Below the pieces are notes generated by a model. The model had not been told where the DNA came from and did not search any database. It worked only from the letters and a program-made list of their open reading frames with translations. Shown piece by piece: positions 24,479 through 36,482 of a stretch of DNA of 64,000 nt. This DNA is from Neocallimastix lanati (nom. inval.). Its lineage: Eukaryota; Neocallimastigomycota; Neocallimastigomycetes; Neocallimastigales; Neocallimastigaceae. Both the position numbers and the translations under genes were made by a program. Numbering within the stretch: the stretch's first letter is position 1; each line of letters starts with the position of its first letter. The stretch spans positions 248,001 to 312,000 of the forward strand of contig JACVTC010000057.1 in the NCBI GenBank assembly GCA_016946835.1, read 5' to 3'.

Positions 24479-24912
24479 GTAGGGTTTTTATATACTTTTT
24501 AATAGCAATTCATGTAATAATTAAAATTTAAGTATATTTTCGAGAATAATAAATAATAAAAAATATTTTATTTATTTTTTTCAAAATTATTGTTACATTA
24601 AACTTTATTTAATAATATTTTTAAAATTAAATTTTGTTTTTTTTGGCTTTCTTTTTTTTATTATTATTTTATTTTATTATTTTGTTTATTCATTAAAAGT
24701 ATGGTAATTTATTTAAATATCAATATTAATAATTTTCCATTTTAATTTTTTTTTCTCTTTCCTTTTTTATTACATATCATTGATCTATTATATATATTTT
24801 TTTCATTATTTTTATATTTTATATAATCAAAAAAGCATATATTATTATTTTTCTAATATATATTAGATGATATTTTTTAAATTTATGAAATATTAAATGA
24901 ATAAATTTAAAA

Positions 24913-26516
24913 ATGGCTTTAACATTATCAAAAAAAGAATTCTCAAAAGTTGATAATTCAACATTGAAATTATCTTCAAGAAAAAGTGAAAGTCTTAATA
25001 ATTCACTTGGATCATTAAATAGTTTAAATGGAACAATATCTAAAAAAAAGTTACCTCCTGTTAATACCAATAATAATTGGAATAAATCAGCTACAAGTCA
25101 ATATTCAAAAGGAAGCCAGGGATTAAAAAGAATGGAAAATTTTTGTGAAGAACTTCAAAATAAGGTTTTTTTTTATTTTATTTTATTAATTTTTATTAAT
25201 ATTGCATATTAATAGTATTAATATGTAAATGAACTATATAATTATGTTATAATTAATAAAATTAATGAAAGTGTACAGAGTACAGAGAAATAATTAATCA
25301 GGCAAAAAATGAAATAGTGGAATTAAAAGACCAAATTGAAAATTTAGAGAGTAAATAATTATTATACAAATACATATTAATATAAGCCTTATTTTAATGT
25401 AATGTTTATTAAATATTATAGATGATATAAGAAAAAAGAATGATGAAATTGCAACTTTTAGATATATATATAGAAAAGATAAATACTCAAAAAGAACATT
25501 GTATGAGATATGATTATATTATATTATTTCATCAATAAAAAACATATAAAATTATGATATTATTAAATAATTTTAAAAAAATATAAAATTTTTTAATATA
25601 TAACTTTAAAAGAACTGAAATAGAAGAAATGGTTCAAGTTGAGGTTAACAAAAGAAAATACTTAGAACATAAAATTGAAGAATTAAAAAAACAAATTAAA
25701 GGAGCAAATAAAGAAATTAAAAACTATACTGAGTAAATATATAAATGCTTTTGTCTTAAACTAAATAAATTTAAAAGAAAATATTAAAATACAAATATAA
25801 AATTTTATATATTAAAAGACGTTATGCTGGAATTGAAGATAAAAGATCTGAACTTGAAGACATTATTAGCCAACAAAAAAAAGATAATTATCAATTAGAA
25901 AGTACAATAAAGTAAAATCACATTTTAATTAATCTTAATTTCATTATATAAGTATAAAAAATTAATATAAATGTATTATATATATATATTTAACATAAAT
26001 TATTAAAAAAGGGATCAACATTTTGAAATAGATGAATTGAAAGTTTCAGTTATTCAATTAAAAAGAACTATTGATGAGCAAAGTCAAACAATAGAGTTTG
26101 TATTATAGAAATTAATGCTTAATATACATTCATTTCTATAGAAAATTTATTAAAAAATATATTGTTTCTTTATTTTCAAATAATAAAAAGTGAAACCAAA
26201 ATATTAAATCAAAATTTGATTAATAAACAAGTTATTTTAACAGAAGAAAACACAAAATTAAAAAGCAAGTTAAGGTATTATTATAATAATAATAATATAA
26301 TAATAATAATAATATAATAATAATAATAATAATATAATAATAATAATAATATAATAATAATATAATAATAATAATAATATAATAATAATAATATAATAAT
26401 AATAATATAATAATATAATAATAATAATAATAATATAATAATAATAATATAATAATAATAATATAATAATATAATAATAATAATAATAATATAATAATAA
26501 TAATAATAATATAATA

Positions 26517-26611
<95 letters not shown>

Positions 26612-27328
26612 GTGATACATTAGAGGCTAATCAAGAAATGATTGATAATTATCATTTAATTAAAGACCAAGATCAAGTCAATAAAGTATATTATTCACAA
26701 ATTATAAAAAATTTCGAATCAACAAGTGTAGCTTTAGCAACAGCAAATGTATGATAAATTGAAGAAAAAAATATTAAAAGATATAAATTGACAATAACTT
26801 TTTAATTAACATCTTATATAAATAATAATATTTATATAATATCAATTAATTTATTATTTTAAAGAAATCATATAAATTGCTAAAAAAAGAAGCAGATGAA
26901 TTAAAAAAAGACAAAGAACAGTTAGAAATAATAAATACAGATTTAGATAAGAGCGTGGCAAAAAAAAATAAAGAAATATCGGATCTTGTAATGAAATTAA
27001 ATTCAACAATCCAGGATTATGAAATGAAACTAGAAAAGAAGGAAGAAGAGATGTGGGCACTTAGTTGTCAAATGACAAATTGTAAAATATAATCATATAT
27101 TAAATTTAAATATGTTTTAATTTTATATTTTTTGTCATTAATGTATATATATATATATATATGTATTTATAAAATAATAGCTGAAATGAATAAAAGTCCC
27201 TCAACACCAAGTGATAAAGTTATGTATGATATGGAATCAAAATGGAAAGGTATATAATTAAAAATAATATAATAATAATATAATATAATAATAAATTATT
27301 ATAATAATAATATAATTATTGATTATAC

Positions 27329-27405
<77 letters not shown>

Positions 27406-28299
27406 CTATTGATAATAATAATAAAAATATTTATAATAGTAGTAATAATTATATTTATAATAATAAAAAATGATAATAATAATAATAATAAAAAGTAATA
27501 CTAAATAATAATAATAATAGCAAATAACAATAATAAATAACAAATAACATATAACAAATAATAAAAATAATAACATAATAATAATAAATAATAATAATAA
27601 GTTCTATATAAATAATAAAACTAAAATATATTATATATAGATAAAGATAAGGTTTTAAATGAAGAAATACAGTCTCTTACTGAAAAGATTTTGGAAAAAG
27701 ATAATCGAATTACAGGTAAATTTTTTAATATATATAAATAATTACTAATTAAAATATTTATATTAACTATAATATATTAATAATTAATATAGAACTAACA
27801 AGGGAAATTCATAGATTAAACCAGAAACAATTTAATTCAAGATTAAAAAATCTTAAAACTACAGAACAAAAAATGACAGAAAAAATTAATGAATATATAT
27901 TAACTGAAGAAAAAATAGAGGTAATGTTTATATGTCCAAGATGTCTCTCAATTTTAAAAAAACCAGTTACTCTTTCTCCATGTGGGGTAAGAATATTTAA
28001 TAATCAATTTAATTAATAACAATTAAATGTTATAAAAAATTTCATATTATTAATATTTCGTTATATTTATATAATAGCATACATATTGTAAAGAATGTAT
28101 GGAGACTCTTAGGGAGGAAAACTACAATTTATTATATTGTCAAGAATGTTCGGTGACAGTTAAAGATTTCTTTGATAATAAAATACTTAATAAGATATGT
28201 TCTGAATTTTCAAAAAGACATGAAATTACAAAAGCACTTATGTTATCAATTAGTGAATTAGAAGAAATTGATAAGGATGGTGATGAAAAAAACTTTTAA
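24913..28299 (+). CDS. Coiled-coil protein with near-C-terminal C3HC4 RING finger, 13 exons; candidate E3 ubiquitin ligase
   Basis: Exons: 24913-25164, 25281-25350, 25422-25500, 25613-25732, 25819-25911, 26012-26095, 26191-26274, 26613-26748, 26865-27081, 27181-27249, 27641-27715, 27793-27986, 28078-28299. All phases agree and give 564 residues ending in TAA. Residues 1-75 are Ser/Lys-rich. About 75-465 is heptad-like coiled coil, rich in Glu, Lys and Ile. The RING spans Cys474-Cys515: CPRC, then CGHTYC, KEC and CQEC, i.e. C-x2-C-x12-C-x-H-x2-C-x2-C-x13-C-x2-C. About 50 helical residues follow. RING domains recruit E2 enzymes (family knowledge), so an E3 role is inferred. The layout recalls Bre1 but that RING is terminal and Bre1-specific features are not evident, so I do not name it. 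Intron 7 is almost wholly (TAA)n. Confidence 0.85.
26275..26612. repeat. (TAA)n filling intron 7 of the RING gene
   Basis: The 338-nt intron between donor ag|gtatta and acceptor aaaag is essentially only TAA/TATAA units. The minus-strand poly-Tyr/Ile frame over it is not a gene. Confidence 0.92.
27250..27640. repeat. TAA/ATA-rich intron 10 of the RING gene
   Basis: Intron of 391 nt dominated by imperfect TAA and AATAACA units. Confidence 0.85.
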
Positions 28300-29547
28300 A
28301 ATGATAAATAATAATCAAATGGAACTTTATAGTTTTATTATAAATTATATTTTTTTGAATTCTTTTTTAAATCAATAAAAAATAAGTAATATACCAAAGT
28401 TAGTAATATAAAAAGAAAATAAAGAAATGATAATATAATAATAATAATTATTATTTATATTATTATTTAAAAAATATTTTTTTTAACATATAATATATAA
28501 TTTGATTTTCACTAAAGAATTGCATTGAATATTTATGAATTTTTATCATAAGTTTTAAGATTTTCAAGTAAATACAGGGGATAATTTAATATAATTACAA
28601 ATTATCTTAATAGATATCGTTATATATATGAATAAAATTTTACATATAAAATTCATTTCTTTATTCTTATTATTCTACTTATTAGAATTAATATTAATAT
28701 TGATATTATTATTAGTAATTGTTGTTATTACATAAATTATCATTTATCAATGTTAATATGCTTAAATAATATTTAATATTGATATTATTATTAGTAATTG
28801 TTGTTATTACATAAATTATCATTTATCAATGTTAATATGCTTAAATAATATTTAATATTGATATTATTATAAGTAATTGTTGTTATTACATTAATTATCA
28901 TTTATCAATGTTAATATGCTTAAATAATATTTAATATTGATATTATTATTAGTAATTGTTGTTATTACATAAATTATCATTTATCAATGTTAATATGTTT
29001 AAATAATATTTTATATGATTATATTTTATTATAAATATAATTAAATTACAAAAAAGGTAATAAAGTGGGTTAAACATAAAATAATTCAATTTTTTTTTGT
29101 CCTCTTCTTTACATATCTTAAAGTATCTTATAGATTTGATTGTCTCAATCGATTCAGAGTCAAGGCGATCTTCACTCTTAGCCTTGCCGAAAGTGAGGAT
29201 CATTATTTTAATATTAATAATAAATTTATTAAATGGATTAACAATAAAATAAATTTTCATAAATAAGTAAAGAATAGCATTTAATTAGAGTTAATGAAAA
29301 AATATATTCTTTTTATTTTTTTTTTTTTTTTTTTTTTTTTACATTCCAAAAAATAAAAATTTTTCATTGGTAGTTGTTTCAACACTAAGAATTTTAATAT
29401 GATATAAAACATTGCAAATTGAGGTTAATTTAAAATAGTGAGAATACATACATTCAAGTTGAATTTAGGAGTTAAATTAAAGAATTTATAGTAGAAGAAA
29501 TATATTATATAGTCTTTTAAAAATGAAAATATTGATGAAGTTTACAT
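28300..29547. other. Intergenic region with minisatellite and an unidentified GC-richer stretch
   Basis: It holds the 79-bp tandem repeat at 28701-29016. At about 29090-29215 lies a GC-richer stretch whose minus strand is open (28949-29260) and which contains a small inverted repeat, caaggc...gccttg. I do not recognise a product. Confidence 0.6.
28701..29016. repeat. 79-bp minisatellite, four copies
   Basis: Units begin at 28701, 28780, 28859 and 28938, each starting tgatattatt, at a constant 79-base spacing. Units differ by only a few bases, mostly in the last. Confidence 0.95.
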
Positions 29548-30150
29548 ATGTGGAAAGACTTTAATATTATTATTAATAATACAATAAATTTTAATAATTC
29601 CAAAACTCAAGTTACAAGAATACTAATCTTATTTCAGGATTTAATATTTTTAATATTATTAAAGAATCAATTTCTTCCACGGTTCGCGATTTTGATCTTA
29701 GTGACCTGCATATTTGATATTTTTATTTTTTCAATGGAAGATTATTTTTTGAAGTTTAGGATACTGCTGGAAATGCTCATATAGATAGTGAAAATCTCGA
29801 TAACAGTCTAATTAAACATTTTTTTTTCAAGAATTTAAACAAAAGTACAAGAAAAATTTAATTAATAATAAACATTTTTAATGTCTTAATAAGAACTGCT
29901 TATGTACTCGTTAAAATATTATTATCTTCTATTAAAATTTCAATTAAAATTAATTTATTTTTTTATTACTTGCATTAGATATGAACGACTTTTATATTCT
30001 ACTATCAAATCAATAGGAAAGGTTATTCGATTTTGATAAGAGTAGTAGTATTAATGATTAAATTTAGTCCTGCTAATCATGATAAAATTTTACCTAGTGT
30101 TGTTGGTATATTGATAGTAATAATGATCCAACTTTTGAAGATGACTAATT
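29548..30150 (+). pseudogene. Degenerate Ras/Rab-like small GTPase
   Basis: Pieces of a small GTPase in order: NTNLIS near 29616 (a decayed GKTNLIS P-loop), STVRDFDLSDLHI (switch I/beta-2 region, about 29672-29714), NGRLFFEV then stop then DTAGN (29733-29774), matching the EVWDTAG switch II with Trp turned into TAG at 29757-29759. A further in-frame TGA is at 29715-29717. After degenerate sequence, PSVVGI and DSNNDPTFEDD appear at about 30095-30147. The P-loop glycine and lysine are lost. The gene is dead; its closest intact family member cannot be told. Confidence 0.5.
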
Positions 30151-30569
30151 AAAAATATATATTTGTAATATCATTATTTTATATAACTATCCTAAAGATA
30201 TATTAATAAATAATATGAACAATTTATGATGAATAATATTAACGATTAAAAAAAATATTTATATATAATATTAATATCAATATTATAATATTTTTATAAA
30301 ATATATTAAAATAATAATTATAAATAAATGTTAAGATAATAAAAATATTATAAAACAATATAAAATAATGTGAAATTTTTTCTTAATAAATTATCTAAAA
30401 AATAATAATTTTAAATAATAATAAAATGCTTATGCTTAAAATTCATTATCACGAGATATTGATAACTAGTTTTATGTATATCTATGTTGTGAACTTTTAG
30501 CTTTATTTTTTTTATTTTTTTATTTTTTTTTTTTTACTGGGATTAAACTTGACGATTTTCCTCAATAAG
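30151..30569. other. AT-rich intergenic region
   Basis: No gene or element is seen; it ends in a T-run at about 30505-30536 beside the SINE-like island. Confidence 0.7.
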
Positions 30570-31042
30570 ATAAAAAAATAAGAACTCCGTGAGATAGGGT
30601 CAATGCTCAACGCCTATACCCTGGGGTAAATAATCCGGAGTTCAATTCCACCTTACCACCCAATAATTACCAATTAACATCCTAACTCTAAATCGTACTA
30701 TTATTGTGCTTCTCAGTTGTACGTATACATGTCAGAAGTGGGGTGATTCCTGAATATTGTAAATCCTCATTCGTTAATGTATTCGCCGGATTCATCATTG
30801 ATCACATGTTAGGTTACATTTTTTAAATAATGTTACATGGTTGTGGCTTGCTGTATCCAACATCTAAAATCGTGTGGTTCTGTAACCGTCACTTAGAACG
30901 TAGACGCCGAAATGATATGACATGGGAGCACTTTATATGGTATTCCTGATAAACACCACTATAAAGTTTGTCTGATATTAGTTGTCTGTTATGGCTGGGA
31001 TAATATGGTCAGACTTATAAGGAAAGTCTAAAAAAAAAAAAG
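30570..31042 (+). mobile_element. Island of tRNA-like (SINE-like) sequence plus LINE relic with A tail
   Basis: A sharply GC-richer block. Its head has an 8-bp perfect inverted repeat, gaactccg (30582-30589) and cggagttc (30636-30643), enclosing a nested agggt/accct pair (30596-30600 and 30618-30622). It also has a pol III B-box match, gttcaattc, at 30640-30648, fitting GWTCRANNC, with an A-box-like tgctcaacgcc about 35 bases before it. Further on, at about 30897-30927, it encodes NVDAEMI, a stop, then HGS, matching the LINE signature SVNVEMIRHG. It ends in a run of 12 A at 31031-31042. Best reading: a tRNA-derived SINE head joined to, or lying beside, a LINE 3' relic. It cannot fold as a complete tRNA. 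Confidence 0.5.
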
Positions 31043-32209
31043 ATATAATTAATGTTTTTAATATATTTTTGTATAATTAATTTAATTATAAATGATGTTA
31101 TTATTAACATATAAATAAATAAACAAATAAAATAAATAAATTTAAATAAATATTTATTAATTAAATATTTAAAATATAACTAGTTATATACAAAACATAA
31201 AAATATAAATATATTCATAAGTTTATGTAAATGTTACACATTTATGTAATTATATATTTATACACGTGTATATAAGAAATTCATGTAAATCATATGATTA
31301 TATAATAATATTTTATTATATATATTTTATTTTTCATGTATTATTAAATAGACCTTTATTAATTAAAAAATAAAAATTATTAATTAAAACTAAATAAATA
31401 ATTGTGCTAGACGATAATTATATAATAATAATGTAAACTTAATTTAATATAAAAATGTATATACATATAAATTTATAACATATGACATTATATGTATTTA
31501 TTCATAAATTAATTTTATTTATGTATTTATTTAAACAATTACTTTTAAAAATGTATCTTTCTAAACTTAAATAAATAAAGTGATAATAATAAATGTTAAT
31601 ACAAAACAATATTAAAGGTCTTATTTTGGCTTTGTGTCTTTTCAACCGATAATCGATAAATAGTAAAAACATTTAAACAAAAGATAATCTTATTTACATT
31701 TTAAATTCATTTATTTATTTTTTTATTAAATTATATATTTAATTATTTATTCGTTCGTTTACAATTGAAAATATCTTTTTTTTTAATATAAATATAAATA
31801 TTTTTGATCAAAAATCGATTTAATTTATTCAATTATATCATGCAATATATTATTATAATATTATAATATTTTATTATAATTAATTAAAATAATATCCATT
31901 AGATTTTGGAATATTTTATTAATATGATCTAAATAAAGTTTTTCTGATGGTGTAAATCAATAAAATTTAATCTTTTTACATATTATATATCGATAATAAA
32001 ATTTAAAACTTATATTTATTAAGATTTATTTATTGTATATATATATTGAAATACCTATATAGTTAAATTTATTAAACTTTATTTATATCTATATAAATAC
32101 TTAATTTTTTTTATTTAAGAACATATATATATATTTTTTTTTTAAGAACATATATATATTTTTTTAAATACTTATTATTAAATATTTTATCAAAAAGATT
32201 AAAAGAAAG
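31043..32209. other. AT-rich intergenic region upstream of HIS3
   Basis: No coding frame or element is recognised; it presumably includes the HIS3 promoter. Confidence 0.7.
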
Positions 32210-33566
32210 ATGGTTTTAACGGAATTTGTCGAAGTTAATAGAAAAACTTTTGAAACAGATATTCAATGTTCACTTTTACTTAATCAATATGAAAACCAAA
32301 TTATTGAAATTGATACTGGTATTGGTTTTTTAGATCATGTAAGATATTAAAAGTAAAAATAACGAAAAACAAAGATTGAATGAAATGTATTATCATATAA
32401 AAAGTCATCAATAATTCATTTTAAAAATAATTATTTATATTAATGAATTTAAAAGTAAAAATAATTAAAAATTTCTCCTAAAAATTATTACATATAAAGA
32501 TATTAAGTTATTTAGATTATTTTTTTATTTTAATTTTTATTTTTATTTTTTTTTTTAAAAAAAAAATAAATTTCTAAATTATGAATTTTAGGGATGATTT
32601 TATATAATTTTCTTTTATAATTTTATATTTAATTATAACTAAATTTTTATATTATTTTAATAATAAATTACTAAAAAATATATTATTTCCTTATAATTAA
32701 TTTTAAATTATTATATTATTTTAGATGTTTACTGCTTTGGCTAAGCATGGCCGTATGTCTTTAAAACTTAAATGTAAAGGTGATCTATACATTGATGACC
32801 ATCATTCTGCTGAAGATTGTGCTATTGTTTTAGGAATGGCTTTCAAGAAGGCTGTTGATGTTCCTAAGGGTATTAAGCGTTTTGGTTATGCTTATGCACC
32901 ATTAGATGAAGTAACGATGAAATATTATTTTTTAATTTTTTAATTGAATTAATAAAAATACTATATTAATATAGCAAAAGAAATATAGAAAAATAAATAA
33001 ATGATAATATTTTTTTTAAAATTTTAATTAATTTTTAAATAATTAATTTTGAATATTAAATTTTCAACAATTATAATTGAAATATATATAAAAATTTATT
33101 GTTGTGCTAATTATAAATGTTTATTTACATTAAAAGGCCCTATCAAGAGCTGTTATTGATATTTCAGGTCGTCCATGCTGCGTTGTTGATTTAGGTTTAA
33201 AAAGAGAAAAGATTGGTGATTTATCTTGTGAAATGATTCCACATGTATTCCAATCCTTTGCTAATAGTGCATGTATTACTCTTCATGTTGATTGTCTCCG
33301 TGGTGAAAATGACCATCACAGGTAATAATGTTTATTATTAATATAAATTTATATATAATATTTTTTTATTTTATCATTTATTTCGCCCATTAGTTTTATT
33401 CATAAAATTTTTTTTCTCTAAATATAAATATAAATAATTTTTAATAATGTTTAATATTTATTCTATTAGATCTGAATCAGCTTTCAAAGCTCTTGCTTTA
33501 GCTATTCGTAATGCTGTTGAACCAAGCGGTGCTAATGATATTCCAAGTACCAAGGGTTCTTTATAA
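32210..33566 (+). CDS. HIS3: Imidazoleglycerol-phosphate dehydratase
   Basis: Mn-dependent enzyme converting imidazole glycerol phosphate to imidazole acetol phosphate, the sixth step of histidine biosynthesis. Exons 32210-32338, 32725-32910, 33137-33321 and 33470-33566 join in phase to 198 residues, the normal length for a single-function fungal enzyme. Metal-binding and catalytic signatures are all present: [47 protein letters not shown], the [10 protein letters not shown] helix and [17 protein letters not shown]. Two DHH/HH metal motifs occur in the two halves, as expected for the internally duplicated fold. It has no fused phosphatase domain, unlike enterobacterial HisB. Intron 1 (386 nt) separates GFLDH from MFTAL. 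Confidence 0.97.
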
Positions 33567-34293
33567 CTTTTAAAAATATAAGATTTATTAAAAAACTTTA
33601 AAAATTTTTTTAAAATATTAATAAAATTAAAACGATATAAAATGATAGAGAAAAACTAAAAATAAATATTATGCACAAATAAAGGAAAAATTATTAAAAT
33701 AAATAAAAATAAAATATTATAAGTATAATTAATATAAAAGGATTTTATTTAAAATAATTAAATTAATAATATATATCCAGTTATTATCAGTTTGTAAAAT
33801 TAAAGATTTATTACACAAATACATGAATATATAAGTAAAAGTATTCATAGTTTTATTAATTTATAATATATTAATAAATTAATTTTATTATATATATGTA
33901 TAAAATTATTATTTTTTGTTATTTTTTATGAATTTAAAATCATACTAATGTATAAATTAACATATTTTAATATAATATGAAATAGAATAAAATTCGTTTA
34001 GTGTTACTAAAAGCATTCAATTTCTAGTAATTAAATATTAAATAAAAAAAAAAAAAACAAAAAGATTTTCACTGTTGGTTCGTAAATTATTTCATACTAT
34101 TGCAACTATTATAAATAAGTTGATAAAATAAATATATAAAATCTTAAAAAGATGGTTGATGAATTATGAGAGTTAGTTAAAAATGGGTAACGTTGGTAGT
34201 TCATTATTATGTGTATATATGATTTTATTTGGTTTTAATGAGATAACTAGTAATATGTATATTTATATATTCTTATTTTTATTTTTATTTTTA

Positions 34294-34325
<32 letters not shown>

Positions 34326-34705
34326 AAATAAATATGTGAAGTTTTTATTTTAAAAAAAATAATTATTAAATATATATATATATATATGAATTATAAAAAA
34401 GCCAAAAATTAAATTGTAATAATAATATTTCAATAATATTAAAGTAATAATCTTTCAATAACTTTATATAATAATATAATTATTTTATTATTATTATTAT
34501 TATTATTATTTATTTTTTATTTTTATTTTTTATATTTTTTCTAATTTTATTTTATTTATTTAGATTTTTTTTTTTAATGTTATTTTATTTTTATTTTAGT
34601 TATAAATATATAAATATAGATAAATATTTTGTACATATTGATAATTAATACATAATTATAATTGTTATTTTATTTTTAATTTGTAATAAAAATGTTAGTA
34701 TAGGT
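33567..34705. other. AT-rich region between convergent HIS3 and guanylate kinase
   Basis: Convergent 3' ends with T-runs (34299-34319) and TAT repeats; no gene is seen. Confidence 0.75.
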
Positions 34706-35952
34706 TTATAAGTCATATTTTGACTTAAGGAAAGTCTCTAATTTATTAAAGGCTACTTCTAAATCATCGTTAACAATTATAATATCATGAACTCCAGGTT
34801 GTTCTGCATACTCTAATTCAGCTTTGACAGCGCTTAAACGTTTTTGTAAACTTTCTTCTGTTTCGGTGTTTCTATCTCTTAAACGTTGTTCTAAAATTTC
34901 CATTGATGGGGGCTTAATGAAAACAAAAATAGGATTAAGATCTGTTTTTTTAATACTACGAACACCTTGTTGATCAATATCTAAAACACATATTTTTCCA
35001 GATTCACCAACTGAACGTACTGCTTGTAATGAAGTACCATACATATTTCCTGAAAATTCTGCATGTTCAATAAAAGCACTTTGTTCTACTAATTTTAAGA
35101 ATTCTTCACGACTGACAAAAAAATAACTTACACCATCTTTTTCTCCTTCACGTGGCTTACGAGTAGTATGAGAAATGGAAAATCCGAATTTTCCAGGGTA
35201 TTTTTCATATAATTTCATAAAAAGAGTAGATTTACCTGAACCGGAGGGACCAGATATAACCAATGGTCTATTACCTGTATTTTATGATTTATTTTATAAT
35301 TTGTATAAAAATTATATTTTCATTTTTTATTTTTTATTTTATATATATATATATATTGCATTATATTATTTTTTTTAATTATAATATTTTTTTTTTTTTT
35401 AAAGTAATATTAAGAAAATAAAAACATATAATATTATAAAAACAATTATATATTTATAAATATAAATTGATATTAATATATATTTTATATAGTATTGATT
35501 AATTATGTATATAATTGTTATGATGATTTATATTTAAAAAAAAATTATTAATTATGATAACTTTTTTTTATATTACTACTACTATTATTATTATATACAT
35601 AGTAATAAAAATTTTTTTTTAAAATATATGTTAAATTGGTTTGAATGATTTAAATATTTGATTATTAATATAAATTATAATAATATGATTTAAAAAAAAA
35701 AAAAAAAAAAAAACTATAATAATTAATTTAAAAATATATAAATTGTTATTTTATTACTATTATTATTATGATTGTGTGATTGTTTTTTAAAAAATTTATT
35801 AATTTTATCATGATTATCATTTATTTTTTTTATTGAATTATATAATTTTTGTAAATATCTTTAATATATTTACTTTCAGTTGGATATTCCGTATTTGATG
35901 AATTGGCATTATTACTTCTTGTACCACTTTCCTGGGCTTTAGTATTTTTCAT
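34706..35952 (-). CDS. GUK1: Guanylate kinase
   Basis: Cytosolic GMP kinase (ATP + GMP to ADP + GDP). Two exons on the minus strand, 35952-35874 and 35274-34706, join in phase to 215 residues. Exon 1 encodes a 26-residue Ser/Asn-rich leader, MKNTKAQESG..., a modest extension over the roughly 190-residue core. The core has the P-loop GPSGSGKST, the GMP-binding SHTTRKPREGE and YFFVSREEF segments, EHAEFSGNMYGTS, VLDIDQQGVRSIK, IKPPS and the lid RLRDRNTETEES. The C-terminus is VNDDLEVAFNKLETFL. All catalytic residues are present. The ATG lies 72 bases beyond the stop of the next minus-strand gene (36025), so its promoter must be very short or overlap that gene. Confidence 0.96.
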
Positions 35953-36024
35953 CTTAGATTAATATATTTAAAAATATATATTATTTAAAGTTTAAATAAA
36001 ATTTCATTTTATTAAATTAATTAA

Positions 36025-36482
36025 TTATTTTAATAATACTTTTTCTTCGTATTCCTTCTTTTTCTTTTCGTAAATGCTTTCAATAACCATATTTTCCCAT
36101 TCTCTTTGATAATGATTTGATATTAATTTGGCAATAGGGGTAGATTGTCTGGTAATTAATTTGTAATTAATTATTAATCAATATTGTTATTTAAATAGTA
36201 TTTAATATTATAAAAAATTTTTTTAATTATTTTATAATTACTTTGTTTCTAATCCATAAGTATAATTTGGGTTGTCATCCGATGGAAGATGCAATTTTCT
36301 TCTTTTTATTAAATCTTCAGTTGGTGAAACAATAATTGATTTTCTTAAATCTAAAAAATATATAAATATTTATAATAATAAATACACATTCTTTTTTTTA
36401 TGAAGATATATCTCATCCTTCTTTTTTTTTTTTTTTTAATTAATTATTTATTTCCTTTTTATTAACCTTCTAATGGTTGCAT
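36025..36482 (-). CDS. Small conserved-looking protein of 82 residues, three exons
   Basis: Exons on the minus strand: 36482-36467 (16 nt, MQPLE), 36350-36242 and 36148-36025, with matching phases and TAA stop. Visible sequence includes DLIKRRKLHLPSDDNPNYTYG, shown here as its core LHLPSDDNPNYTYG, then STPIAKLISNHYQREWE and a Lys/Glu-rich helical end. It is cytosolic-looking with no membrane segment or signal. The PNYTYG turn followed by a helical tail reminds me of small axonemal microtubule-associated proteins such as CFAP77; this is a guess, though zoospores of this fungal group are flagellated. It shares a tight head-to-tail arrangement with GUK1 and is divergent from TAF6 (460 bases between starts). 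Confidence 0.75.

Larger units (their letters stand above)
23062..24912. other. Divergent intergenic region with two strong hairpins
   Basis: It separates the divergently transcribed HTH-like (-) and RING (+) genes and so should contain both promoters. No coding sequence is seen. It contains the palindromes at 23767-23820 and 24430-24478. Confidence 0.75.

Noticed and set aside
26270-26620. Minus-strand open frame of Tyr/Ile repeats
   Set aside because: It is the (TAA)n array inside intron 7 of the RING gene; no start context and pure low complexity.
26191-28299. Naming the RING protein BRE1
   Set aside because: Coiled coil plus C-terminal RING fits loosely, but the RING is followed by about 50 residues and no Bre1-specific segment was recognised.
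28701-29016. CRISPR array
   Set aside because: The 79-bp units are directly adjacent with no unique spacers, and the context is eukaryotic; it is a minisatellite.
30570-30660. A complete tRNA gene
   Set aside because: A B-box match is present, but the only strong closing stem encloses about 46 bases, too few for a tRNA, and no 7-bp acceptor stem pairs with the 3' sequence.
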